Assembly: GCF_035943795.1 (NCBI RefSeq)
Contig: NZ_DASZBY010000034.1
Location: 62,001 to 126,000 of the forward strand
Source: Aliidongia sp035943795
GTDB lineage: Bacteria; Pseudomonadota; Alphaproteobacteria; ATCC43930; CGMCC-115725
Direction: 5' to 3'
DNA length: 64,000 nucleotides
Shown here: piece by piece, positions 17,269-25,595 of the stretch
Numbering within the stretch: position 1 is the first letter of the stretch
Layout: the number at the start of each line of letters is the position of its first letter
Position numbers and translations under genes: made by a program
The notes under the pieces: model-generated
Databases searched by the model: none
What the model was told of the DNA's origin: nothing
What the model saw: the letters and a program-made list of their open reading frames with translations, nothing else

Positions 17269-19746
17269 ATGAGTGAGCCCGTTCCCCACCATCAGGACCC
17301 GTCGGCCGAAAATTACGGCGCCGACCAGATCAAGGTGCTGCGCGGCCTCGACGCGGTGCGCAAGCGGCCGGGCATGTATATCGGCGACACCGACGACGGC
17401 TCGGGCCTGCACCACATGGTCTACGAAGTCGTGGATAACGCGATCGATGAGGCGCTGGCGGGCTGGTGCGACACCGTCGAAGTGACCATGAACCCCGACG
17501 GGTCGGTCACGGTGCGCGACAACGGCCGCGGCATCCCGACCGACGTGCACAAGGAGGAAGGCGTGTCCGCCGCCGAGGTCATCATGACCCAGCTGCATGC
17601 CGGCGGTAAGTTCGACCAGAATTCCTACAAGGTCTCGGGCGGGCTGCACGGCGTCGGCGTCTCGGTCGTGAACGCGCTGTCGAGCCGGCTGGATCTGGTG
17701 ATCTGGCGCGCGGGCCAGGAACACACCATGAGCTTCGCTCATGGCGACGCCGTGTCGAAGCTGGAGATTACCGGCACGGCGCCGATGATGCCGGCCGACA
17801 GCAAGCGCCCGGGCACCCAGCGCACCGGCACCCAGGTGACGTTCCTGCCCTCGACCGAGACCTTCACCAAGGTTGATTTCGATTTCGCGACCCTGGAGCA
17901 TCGCCTGCGTGAGTTGGCCTTCCTCAATTCCGGCGTGACCCTGGTGCTGAACGACCAGCGCACGGCGGAGTGGAAGTCCGTCACCATGTTCTACGAAGGC
18001 GGGCTCGAGGCGTTCGTGGCCTATCTCGACAAGGCGAAGCAGCCGCTGCACGCGCCGGCGATCGTGGTGTCGGGCGAGCGCGAAGGCATCACCGTCGAGG
18101 TCGCCATGCAATGGACCGACTCGTACCACGAGTCGATGCTGTGCTTTACCAACAACATCCCGCAGCGCGACGGCGGCACTCATCTGGCCGGATTCCGCGG
18201 CGCGCTCACGCGCACCATCAACAATTACGCGACCGAGAGCGGCATCGCGAAGCGCGAGAAGGTGGCGCTGACCGGCGACGACGCGCGCGAGGGCCTGACC
18301 TGCGTGCTGTCGGTCAAGGTGCCGGATCCGAAATTCTCGTCCCAGACCAAGGACAAGCTGGTGTCGTCCGAGGTCCGCCCGGTGGTCGAGGCGATCATCG
18401 GCGACAAGCTGCAGCAATGGTTCGAGGAACATCCGACCGACGCGCGCAAGGTCATCGCCAAGGCAGTCGAGGCCGCTGCCGCGCGCGAGGCCGCGCGCAA
18501 GGCGCGCGAGCTGACGCGGCGCAAGGGCGCGCTCGATTTCGCGAACCTGCCGGGCAAGCTGGCCGACTGCCAGGAACGCGATCCGACCCAGTCCGAAATC
18601 TTCCTGGTCGAGGGCGACAGCGCCGGCGGCTCGGCCAAGCAGGGGCGCAATCGCAAGTTCCAGGCGATCTTGCCGTTGCGCGGCAAGATCCTGAACGTGG
18701 AGCGCGCACGGTTCGACAAGATGCTGTCGAGCCAGGAAATCGGCACGCTCATCACGGCGCTCGGCACCGGTATCGGACCCGACGATTTCAACGTCGAAAA
18801 GACGCGCTACCACAAGATCATCATCATGACCGACGCCGATGTGGACGGCAGTCACATCCGCACCCTGCTGCTGACGTTCTTCTTCCGGCAGATGCGCGCG
18901 CTGGTCGATGCGGGCTATCTCTACATCGCCCAGCCGCCGCTCTATCGCGCCAAGCGGGGCTCGTCCCAGGCGGTCTATCTGAAGGACGATGCAGCGCTCG
19001 ACGAATATTCGATCAGCTCCGGCCTGAACAATGCCGTGCTGGTGCAATCGGACGGGCAGCAGCGCGGCGGCAACGATCTGCGCGATCTGGTCGACAAGGC
19101 GCGCTCCTGCCGCAGCTGGGTCGAACCGCTCGGCCGCAAGATCGGCAGCAAGGATCTGATCGAGCAGGCAGTGATGGCCGGCCTGTTTTCGCCGGGCGTG
19201 TTCGCCGACCCGGAGTTGGCGGCGGCGGCGGCAAAGGAGACGGCGCGCCGCATGGACCGCCTGTCGAACCCGGACGAGGAGGCGTGGAATTCCGCCGTGG
19301 TCGAGGGCGAAGGCGTGGGTTTCATGCGCATGGTGCGCGGCCTGCAACAACGTTACGTCATCGATCCGATCTCGGCCCGCAGCCAGGAAGCCCGCCGCCT
19401 CGACGACCAGAAATCCTATCTCCTGGGCACGTTCGAAGCGCCGGCCACGCTCCAGGCCCGCGATGCCGAAACGAAGATCCCCGGTCCGACCAAGCTGCTG
19501 GACACGGTCGTGGAGTTCGGCCGCAAGGGCGTCGAAGTACAGCGCTACAAGGGCCTGGGCGAGATGAACCCGGACCAGCTGTGGGAGACCACCCTCGACC
19601 CCAATGCGCGCGCCCTGCTGCAGGTCAAGGTCAGTCACGAGGATTCGGCCGAGGAGACCTTCTCGACCCTGATGGGCGACATCGTCGAACCGCGCCGGGA
19701 GTTCATCCAGACCAACGCGCTGAACGTGTCTAATCTGGACGTGTAG
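17269..19746 (+). CDS. gyrB: DNA gyrase subunit B
   Basis: GyrB supplies the ATPase of gyrase, which introduces negative supercoils. The 825-residue protein is complete. The GHKL ATPase domain has EVVDNAIDEALAG and DNGRGIP, then the ATP-lid SGGLHGVGVSVVNALS. The TOPRIM domain has EGDSAGGSAKQGRNRKFQAI, and an acidic DVDGSHIRTLLLTFFFR segment follows. The large C-terminal-domain insertion of Gram-negative GyrB is present before the final KGLGEMNPDQLWETTLDP. It ends ALNVSNLDV. Its last 17 bp overlap the convergent glycosyltransferase gene. Confidence 0.98.
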   Translation: MSEPVPHHQDPSAENYGADQIKVLRGLDAVRKRPGMYIGDTDDGSGLHHMVYEVVDNAIDEALAGWCDTVEVTMNPDGSVTVRDNGRGIPTDVHKEEGVSAAEVIMTQLHAGGKFDQNSYKVSGGLHGVGVSVVNALSSRLDLVIWRAGQEHTMSFAHGDAVSKLEITGTAPMMPADSKRPGTQRTGTQVTFLPSTETFTKVDFDFATLEHRLRELAFLNSGVTLVLNDQRTAEWKSVTMFYEGGLEAFVAYLDKAKQPLHAPAIVVSGEREGITVEVAMQWTDSYHESMLCFTNNIPQRDGGTHLAGFRGALTRTINNYATESGIAKREKVALTGDDAREGLTCVLSVKVPDPKFSSQTKDKLVSSEVRPVVEAIIGDKLQQWFEEHPTDARKVIAKAVEAAAAREAARKARELTRRKGALDFANLPGKLADCQERDPTQSEIFLVEGDSAGGSAKQGRNRKFQAILPLRGKILNVERARFDKMLSSQEIGTLITALGTGIGPDDFNVEKTRYHKIIIMTDADVDGSHIRTLLLTFFFRQMRALVDAGYLYIAQPPLYRAKRGSSQAVYLKDDAALDEYSISSGLNNAVLVQSDGQQRGGNDLRDLVDKARSCRSWVEPLGRKIGSKDLIEQAVMAGLFSPGVFADPELAAAAAKETARRMDRLSNPDEEAWNSAVVEGEGVGFMRMVRGLQQRYVIDPISARSQEARRLDDQKSYLLGTFEAPATLQARDAETKIPGPTKLLDTVVEFGRKGVEVQRYKGLGEMNPDQLWETTLDPNARALLQVKVSHEDSAEETFSTLMGDIVEPRREFIQTNALNVSNLDV

Positions 19747-20962
19747 CCAGCCGCTCGATCTCGGCGACCGCCCGGCCCAACCCATCCTCGGTCCTCATGG
19801 CGGCGCCCAACGCTGCGGCGCGGGAGCGCAGGGCGGCATCGTCGGCCAGGGCGATCCCGCGTCCCAGCGCCGAGGCCGTCAGGTCTTTCGCGGCGAACCA
19901 GGGCGGCGCCACCCCGGCATGGCGCAGGCAGTCCGCCCAGAAGAACTGATCACCCGCGAAGGGAACGACGACGGATGGCACGCTGGCGCGGGCGACGGAG
20001 TGGCTGGTGCCGGCACCGCCATGGTGGACGACCATCGAGACCCGGGGAAACAGCCAGTCGTGCGGCGTGTCGCCGATGGCGAGGACATGGGCGGGCAGGT
20101 CGGTCGACCCGACACCGCTCCAGCCGGGATAGAACAAGGCCCGTCGCCCGCCGAGGGCAGGGATCAGCGCCGCCAGCAAGCCCAGCCGGTCGAGCCCCGC
20201 CATGCTGCCGAAGCCCACATAGAGCGGCGGGTCGCCCGCCGCCAGGAAGGCGTCAAGGGCGGGCGGTGGGGTCCAGGCCGTTGCCGGTATCGCCCACTGG
20301 CCGCAGACCAGGGCGCTGTCCGGCCAATCGCGCGGGCGGGGCAGCAGGCTGGGCGAAATTCCGTACAGCATGGGGTGGTTTGTCCACAGCCGACGGCGGG
20401 GTGCCAGACCCATCGTGCCCGTCCGTGCGGCATTGAGCCTTGCTCGAAACGCGCGCCAGATCAGGCCATTCACCAGGCGGTGGCTCGTCCGGTTGAGCCA
20501 GCCCGGGATCAGGCCGGGGCGCAGGAACGGCGATGGGAATTCCGCAGTCGGCGTGATCGGGATCAGGCCGGTGCCGATCGCCGGAATGCCGAGATGTTCG
20601 GCCACCGACAGGCCGACGAAGGCCGCGAGACCGCCGAGGATCACGGCATCGCAGCCCTGGGCCGCTTCCAGGGTTTCGCGCATCCAGGCCTCGGCATTGG
20701 CATTGGCGATATGGGCCAAGGTCTTCGCCGTATCGGCGAACCCGCCGCCCCGGTCGACGGCGCCGGAAAGGGCCTCGCCCAGCGCCGCCTTGATATCCCC
20801 TGAGATCGCGGTCGCGGGAACGTCGAGCGCGGCGGCGGAGCCGAGAGTGGCTGCGTCTGCCAGCAGGCGCGCGTCATGGCCGGCATCGATCAGGGCCCGA
20901 CTCAGCGCCGCCAGCGGGCGGGTGTCGCCCTCGGTTCCATAGGTTACGGTGACGAACTTCAT
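19730..20962 (-). CDS. Family-1 glycosyltransferase (UGT/MGT-like)
   Basis: The 410-residue protein begins MKFVTVTYGTEGDTRPLAAL, the usual start of UDP-glucosyl-/macrolide-glycosyltransferase-like enzymes. The donor-binding C-terminal half contains LYVGFGSMAG and VVHHGGAGTSHSVARASVPS, with the HHGGAGT nucleotide-sugar motif and the PFAGDQFFWA segment. Such enzymes glycosylate small hydrophobic acceptors such as sterols, macrolides or carotenoids; the acceptor here is unknown. The ATG at 20962 is preferred over upstream in-frame starts. It is divergent from a TetR regulator, which probably controls it. Confidence 0.88.
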   Translation of the reverse strand: MKFVTVTYGTEGDTRPLAALSRALIDAGHDARLLADAATLGSAAALDVPATAISGDIKAALGEALSGAVDRGGGFADTAKTLAHIANANAEAWMRETLEAAQGCDAVILGGLAAFVGLSVAEHLGIPAIGTGLIPITPTAEFPSPFLRPGLIPGWLNRTSHRLVNGLIWRAFRARLNAARTGTMGLAPRRRLWTNHPMLYGISPSLLPRPRDWPDSALVCGQWAIPATAWTPPPALDAFLAAGDPPLYVGFGSMAGLDRLGLLAALIPALGGRRALFYPGWSGVGSTDLPAHVLAIGDTPHDWLFPRVSMVVHHGGAGTSHSVARASVPSVVVPFAGDQFFWADCLRHAGVAPPWFAAKDLTASALGRGIALADDAALRSRAAALGAAMRTEDGLGRAVAEIERLATRPD

Positions 20963-21044
20963 GCGTCCTCGCCTTGCGAGAGGCAGCATGCGCATGTCAC
21001 GATGATCCGTCAATGTGCATTATTATACAGTGTGCAAATATCTC
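20963..21044. promoter_or_regulatory. Divergent glycosyltransferase/tetR promoter region
   Basis: The 82-bp gap contains a locally AT-rich stretch (about 21012-21044) with a direct repeat TGTGCA (21014-21019 and 21030-21035) flanking TTATTATAC, which includes a -10-like TATTAT. It is a plausible site for TetR autoregulation. The repeats are direct rather than inverted, so operator identity is uncertain. Confidence 0.35.
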
Positions 21045-21671
21045 ATGGCCACTCCTCGACCCGAAGTGCCCGACCGCCGTCAGCGCAAGCGCGACCGGAC
21101 GCTGGACCACATAGCCCGAACCGCGTTGCGGCTGTTCGAGGCGTTGGGCTACGACGCGGTGACCATGGAGCAGGTCGCCGCCGAGGCCGATATCGCCCGG
21201 CGAACGCTGTACAATCATTTCCCGGTCAAGGAAGCCATCCTCGCTTACTCGATCCATGCCCAGCTCGCCGCGGATCTGGTGCTGCTCGGGCCGGCGATCG
21301 CGCGGCATCGGACGCTGGCGTCGCGACTGTCGCACCTGCTGGACGCCTCGGCCGACTGGTGCGAGGCGCATCGCGCCTACCTGCCACCTTATCTCCGCTT
21401 CCGACTGACGGGCAGCGACGGGCGCGCGGGCGGGGAGGCGGGCGACATGGTCGGCGCCTTCGCTCTGCTGATCGACGAAGCGCAGCGCACGGGAGAATTG
21501 CGCGGCGATCTCGTCGCCTCGCATCTCGCCGTGCTGCTGCACCATCTCTATTTCGGCGCGTTGATGCGCTGGCTGGCGGACCCCAGCTTGGTGCTGCGGG
21601 GCGAATTCGCCGTGGCGCTCGATCTTTTCCTTCACGGGGCAGCACGCTCGCCGGCCCCCGTATCCGGATAG
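21045..21671 (+). CDS. TetR-family transcriptional regulator
   Basis: The 208-residue protein has the N-terminal TetR helix-turn-helix (TLDHIARTALRLFEALGYDA, then VAAEADIARRTLYNHFPVKE) and a helical ligand domain. The ATG at 21045 is chosen over a GTG at 21015 because the extra residues would fall inside the promoter-like AT-rich stretch. It is divergent from the family-1 glycosyltransferase, so it may sense that enzyme's substrate. It is followed 7 bp later by a metallophosphoesterase and may be co-transcribed with it. Confidence 0.9.
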   Translation: MATPRPEVPDRRQRKRDRTLDHIARTALRLFEALGYDAVTMEQVAAEADIARRTLYNHFPVKEAILAYSIHAQLAADLVLLGPAIARHRTLASRLSHLLDASADWCEAHRAYLPPYLRFRLTGSDGRAGGEAGDMVGAFALLIDEAQRTGELRGDLVASHLAVLLHHLYFGALMRWLADPSLVLRGEFAVALDLFLHGAARSPAPVSG

Positions 21672-21678
21672 AGCGGAC

Positions 21679-22158
21679 ATGGCGCATCGAATTTCGGTCG
21701 GCCTCATCTCCGATACCCACGGCTTACTGCGGCCGGAGGCGATCGAGGCGCTGCGCGGGAGCGACGTCATCATCCACGCGGGCGACATCGGCGATCCGGC
21801 GATCCTGACCGAACTCGCTCGTCTCGCGCCGGTGACGGCGATCCGCGGCAACATCGACAAGGCCGCGTGGGCGGCCTCGATCCCCGAGACCGAAGCGATC
21901 GGGGTCGGAGGATTGCTGATCTATGTCATCCACAATCTCGCCGACCTCGATCTCGATCCCGCGGTTGCCGGGTTTCGGGTGGTCGTCCATGGCCATTCCC
22001 ACCAACCCGGCCTGAAGGACGCGGGCGGCGTGATGTTCGTCAATCCGGGAAGTGCGGGCCCGCGCCGGTTCCAACTGCCGATCTCGGTCGGTCGCCTCTC
22101 GATCGAGGATGGCCGGGTCGAGGTCGAGTTGGCGGAGATCGAATTGCCGAAGCGATAG
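21679..22158 (+). CDS. YfcE/MJ0936-family metallophosphoesterase
   Basis: The 159-residue phosphodiesterase has the calcineurin-like metal-binding motifs in order: DTHG near residue 12, GDIGD near 35, GNID near 56 and VVHGHSHQPG near 105, then VNPGSAGPRR. The family hydrolyses phosphodiesters or other small phosphorylated compounds with two metal ions, but physiological substrates are mostly unknown. It sits 7 bp after tetR on the same strand. Confidence 0.92.
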   Translation: MAHRISVGLISDTHGLLRPEAIEALRGSDVIIHAGDIGDPAILTELARLAPVTAIRGNIDKAAWAASIPETEAIGVGGLLIYVIHNLADLDLDPAVAGFRVVVHGHSHQPGLKDAGGVMFVNPGSAGPRRFQLPISVGRLSIEDGRVEVELAEIELPKR

Positions 22159-22193
22159 GGCGGGTTCGCAAGGGCATTGAACGCAATTCAGCT

Positions 22194-22589
22194 TCAGGCG
22201 GTGACGGGGCCTTTCGGGTGGTTCAGCACGACCACCTCGAAGCGAAAGGTTGAACCGGCCTTGTAGGCGCCGCCCTGCCGGAAGAAGCGGTTCATCAGGT
22301 CGCGCTGGGCATTCTGCTGGGCGACCGATGCGTGACCGACCCAGACGCTGCCCTCGTTCTCCAGAGTGGATGCGAAAGGATACTCGTCGCGGCTCTGGAT
22401 GCCCGGCACCAGTTCCAGAGTCAGGCGGCGCAATTGCCGTTTCTCGGCCTTCGGGCGATAGACGTAGGTCAGGATCCGGGGCCAGCCGGCCATCTGCGCG
22501 TGCCAGATGTTGTCGGCGATCTCGCGGATCGAGTCGTCGAGATAGTCATATTCCATCTGCGGCAGCGAGGTTCCGTCGCCTATGCCCAT
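22194..22589 (-). CDS. NucA/NucB-like nuclease domain protein
   Basis: This 131-residue protein resembles the deoxyribonuclease NucA/NucB domain known from Bacillus nucleases and bacterial toxins. It carries a segment like 'HxxxxxxxGxPxILT' (IWHAQMAGWPRILTYVYRPK) and then RDEYPFASTLENEG, the family's DEYPFAST hallmark. The end (QRDLMNRFFRQGGAYKAGST) matches the family's 'QGGxLxxFY...L.xGDxF' segment. The cysteine that often precedes DEYPFAST is replaced by Arg. There is no signal peptide and no recognisable immunity gene. It follows a secreted dihaem cytochrome gene by 69 bp on the same strand. The nuclease assignment is by motif; activity and target are unknown. Confidence 0.6.
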   Translation of the reverse strand: MGIGDGTSLPQMEYDYLDDSIREIADNIWHAQMAGWPRILTYVYRPKAEKRQLRRLTLELVPGIQSRDEYPFASTLENEGSVWVGHASVAQQNAQRDLMNRFFRQGGAYKAGSTFRFEVVVLNHPKGPVTA

Positions 22590-22658
22590 CCGCCTTTCCT
22601 CACATCTGCCGTGGGTCCGTGACCGGAACGCTGGTGTGCCAACGTTCCGGCGAGGAGC

Positions 22659-24239
22659 CTACAGGCTGTTGAGGAACGCGACGAGGTCCGATTTTTCCTG
22701 TGAGGTGAAACCGACGTTGAAACGCTGGTCGTAGAAATTCACCGCATCGATCAACTGCGCGGCCGAACCATTGTGGAAATACGGCGCGCGGCTGGCCAAC
22801 CCGCGCAGGATCGGGCCTTTGGTCTTGCCGATGTCGTTGCATTTGCCGCTGAGCATCGCGCGGCCGAGGTCCGTCACATAGATCGGCGTATTCGCCGGAT
22901 GGAACGGGGTCGCGACCGAGCATTGCACCGTGAAGACCGGCAGGCCGGCGGTATCGAGCGCCGGCGGCGCATCCGGTCCGGCCCCGGCGATGCCGATGTT
23001 CAGCGGCGCCTTGACCGAATGGTCGCCGCCGTTCGGCGTGTCGTGGCAGGTGCCGCAGGAGCCGGCGAAGCTGGCGGCGCCCACGACGTCGTTGATCCCG
23101 GCAACGCCGGTGATGTTGATGGTCTTGGTATTGAAGACCGCCTGGCCACGTGCGATCGCCGCCCGGGCGCGCGCTACTTCGCCGCCCCGCAGGTTCGTCC
23201 AGAAGTCATACAGGTTGAAGATGACGCTGGTGAAGCTGGCCCCGGTCGGATTCAGACCCAGCGGGTCGTTGATGCCGACATAGAACGGGATCTGCGACAG
23301 CGCCACCGCGCCGCCGGTCGCGCCGCCGCCGTTGAGCGCCAGGGCATGGTTGTCGAAGACCTGCGCGGTCGTGAGCCCCATTTCGAAATTGACGATCTGC
23401 GCCACCTGCGCCGGGGTCGGTGGGGTGCCTTGGGCATGGCCGGTGACCGCGTCGGTCGCCTGCTGCGCCAGATCCTGTTCCAAGGTCGCCTGCGTCGCCG
23501 GTGCCGAGGGCGGCGGCAGCAAACCGCCTTCGCGGCCATCCCACATGACGGTGCTGAGCAGGCGCAGATTGGTGCTGGGCAATGGCCGCCGATAGGCCGA
23601 GACCATGCCCGTCGTCGGGCTGGTCAGCCCGGTGCCCGGATCGGTGTTGCAGCCGTGGGGATCGTCCACGTGGGTGATCGAGAACTCGCCGCCGGGCAGA
23701 ACCGGCAGGCCGATGCGGATGAGGCCCTTGCTCAGCAGCAGACTGTAGGCACGGATCCGGGCGCGGAATGTCGAAGTGTCGGCCGTCGGACAGACGGCAC
23801 CGTCGACCGGCCTGAAGATCGGATCCTGTCCGCCGCTCAGCAGGAACCGCGTCTGGATTCCCTGGGTGCTGACGCTCCAGCCCTGGTCGGGCTGATGGCA
23901 GCTGAAACAGGTGCGGCCGTTGGTGCCGAGGCTCTGGAAGAACGCGTTGTCCTTGGTCGAGGTCGGGCCGGTCGGCTGATAACTCTCGATCAGGCCGCTA
24001 CCATCGATATCGATCTCGTCCTTGGGAATGATCCGGGGCGTCGACTGGGCGGACAGCCGCTCGATATCGCGATCGTGCCGGGCGTTGAACAGGTGGAAAA
24101 TCTCGGATTCCACCGAACGGCGATCGTTGTTCGGCTCGCTCGCCAAGGCAGGAGCAGCGAAAACTATACTGCTCGACAGCAAAGCCACAGAAGACATCAA
24201 AAGAAATTTGACGTGCCTATGGCGTGACGGATCAATCAT
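22659..24239 (-). CDS. Secreted dihaem cytochrome c (MauG/cytochrome-c-peroxidase-like)
   Basis: The 526-residue protein starts with a signal peptide (hydrophobic FLLMSSVALLSSSIVFAAP, cleavage probably near ALAS) and is exported to the periplasm. It has two c-type haem motifs, CFSCH (residues 111-115) and CGTCH (395-399). The C-terminal ending (APYFHNGSAAQLIDAVNFYD ... LVAFLNSL) is typical of dihaem peroxidase/MauG-type cytochromes. The large spacing between the haems resembles that family, but its length exceeds classical CcpA. The substrate is unknown. A GGGGAGGG ribosome binding site precedes the ATG. The NucA/NucB-like gene follows on the same strand. Confidence 0.85.
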   Translation of the reverse strand: MIDPSRHRHVKFLLMSSVALLSSSIVFAAPALASEPNNDRRSVESEIFHLFNARHDRDIERLSAQSTPRIIPKDEIDIDGSGLIESYQPTGPTSTKDNAFFQSLGTNGRTCFSCHQPDQGWSVSTQGIQTRFLLSGGQDPIFRPVDGAVCPTADTSTFRARIRAYSLLLSKGLIRIGLPVLPGGEFSITHVDDPHGCNTDPGTGLTSPTTGMVSAYRRPLPSTNLRLLSTVMWDGREGGLLPPPSAPATQATLEQDLAQQATDAVTGHAQGTPPTPAQVAQIVNFEMGLTTAQVFDNHALALNGGGATGGAVALSQIPFYVGINDPLGLNPTGASFTSVIFNLYDFWTNLRGGEVARARAAIARGQAVFNTKTINITGVAGINDVVGAASFAGSCGTCHDTPNGGDHSVKAPLNIGIAGAGPDAPPALDTAGLPVFTVQCSVATPFHPANTPIYVTDLGRAMLSGKCNDIGKTKGPILRGLASRAPYFHNGSAAQLIDAVNFYDQRFNVGFTSQEKSDLVAFLNSL

Positions 24240-24603
24240 TTTCCCTCCCCCTTCGCAGTATTTATTTGTCTACAACGTAAGGTCGTAAAAATTCTTGCCG
24301 CACATTACCATCTGAGTACCATGATACCGTCAAATCTGCTTGATGGCTATGGTCTTTTCAATCGAAGTGGGCTTTTTAGGAGACTTTGAGCGGATGCCGA
24401 CTGCGAATTGCAGCCTGCATCATTTCCGCGGATTTCGTTGTGAAGCCGGCCATACCGTCGCCCCTTGGAGCGCTCTCTGGGCGGAAGCGCCGTCGGCCTC
24501 CGTCGATGCCGTGGCGGCGGCTTCCCGGATGGCATACCGACGATATTCACAGCCAGTCGAAGAATCGACGTATCCTGGATGCCTCTGGCTGCGTATGGGG
24601 CGC
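24240..24603. other. Divergent region between the dihaem cytochrome and ECF sigma genes
   Basis: The 364-bp gap is AT-richer than its surroundings from about 24240 to 24370. The sigma factor frame stays open back to 24340, but the extra residues do not resemble sigma region 1 or 2. I see no recognisable small gene or strong hairpin. Confidence 0.3.
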
Positions 24604-25527
24604 ATGGATACTCAACCCGACATCGACACGAGGGGCCTGTTCGAGGCCCGGTACGCTGCGTTCCTGGCGAGGATCGCCGCGCTTCGACCGCGATTGCACC
24701 GCTATTGTGCCCGCATGACCGGCTCGGTCCTCGATGGCGAAGACGTGATGCAGGACGTGGTGTTCGAGGCCTACCGCAAGCTGGATGGCTTCGACGACAG
24801 CCGCGCGCTCGATCCGTGGCTGTTCCGGATCGCCCATAACCGATGCATCGATTTCCTGCGCCGGCGCGCGGTTCGAGTGGGGGCGGAAGCGGCGGTGGCC
24901 GAACCGGACGTCGTCGCGCCGAGCGATCCGGCCGGTCTCGACGTCGGTCACGCCATCGAACGTCTGGTGGTCGTCCTGCCACCCAAGGAGCGGGCCTGCG
25001 TCCTCTTGAAGGACGTGTTCGACTATTCGCTCGAGGAGATCGCCGATCTGGTCGGCTCGACTGTCGGCGGTGTCAAGGCCGCGCTCAGCCGCGGCCGCGG
25101 CAAGTTGGCGATGGTGCGGGACGCGCCCAGGGCCAGCAGGCTCCCGGACCCGGCCGCCCTGGAACTGCTCCGCCTCTATGTCGAGCGGTTCAATCGCGGC
25201 GACTGGGAGGGGCTGCGCGCGCTCGCCAGCGCCGACGCGCGGTTGCGCGTCGCGGATTGCTTCTCCGGACGCCTCGCGGACTCGCCCTATTTCGCCGAAT
25301 ACGAGCGCGCGGCGGCACTCTGGCGCCTGGCGCTGGGCGAGGTGGATGGCGAAACCGTGCTGATCCTTCTGAGCGACGCCGGAAACGGCTGGGCCCCGCA
25401 CGCCGCGATCCGGCTCAGCGTGATCGATGGGCGTATCGAGCGCATCGAGGATTATTTCCAGTGCCCCTGGATCCTGCCGGCGGCGGCATCCGTCGTCCTG
25501 AAAGCGGATCCGCCCCGTATCCTTTAG
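24604..25527 (+). CDS. ECF sigma factor with SnoaL-like C-terminal domain
   Basis: The protein of about 307 residues has sigma region 2 (HRYCARMTGSVLDGEDVMQD, then DPWLFRIAHNRCIDFLRRRA) and region 4 (LPPKERACVLLKDVFDYSLE, then GSTVGGVKAALSRGRGKL). A C-terminal part of about 130 residues looks like a SnoaL/NTF2 fold (LELLRLYVERFNRGDWEGLR). ECF factors with such tails often lack a classical anti-sigma factor, and the tail regulates activity. None is encoded beside this gene. The ATG at 24604 is preferred; one at 24595 is possible. The DsbA-like isomerase gene 69 bp downstream may be a target or an operon partner. Confidence 0.85.
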   Translation: MDTQPDIDTRGLFEARYAAFLARIAALRPRLHRYCARMTGSVLDGEDVMQDVVFEAYRKLDGFDDSRALDPWLFRIAHNRCIDFLRRRAVRVGAEAAVAEPDVVAPSDPAGLDVGHAIERLVVVLPPKERACVLLKDVFDYSLEEIADLVGSTVGGVKAALSRGRGKLAMVRDAPRASRLPDPAALELLRLYVERFNRGDWEGLRALASADARLRVADCFSGRLADSPYFAEYERAAALWRLALGEVDGETVLILLSDAGNGWAPHAAIRLSVIDGRIERIEDYFQCPWILPAAASVVLKADPPRIL

Positions 25528-25557
25528 CCCGCGGGCGCCGTAACGGGAGCGCAACCT

Positions 25558-25578
25558 TCACCGAAGCGCCTTCGGTGA
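25558..25578 (+). repeat. Perfect 9-bp hairpin between the ECF sigma gene and the isomerase gene
   Basis: TCACCGAAG (25558-25566) and CTTCGGTGA (25570-25578) enclose the loop CGC. It lies 30 bp after the sigma factor stop and 17 bp before the isomerase ATG, next to the GGAG ribosome binding site. It has no T-tract, so an operator, an mRNA processing hairpin or a translational control element is as likely as a terminator. Confidence 0.5.
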
Positions 25579-25595
25579 CAACGGAGATCGCACCC

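Noticed and set aside
17203..19785. An 860-codon open frame antisense to gyrB
   Set aside because: gyrB is complete and conserved. The antisense frame is a codon-bias artefact.
20379..20387. TTGTCCACA, an 8/9 match to a DnaA box, inside the family-1 glycosyltransferase gene
   Set aside because: A single site in coding sequence, expected by chance in a window of this size.
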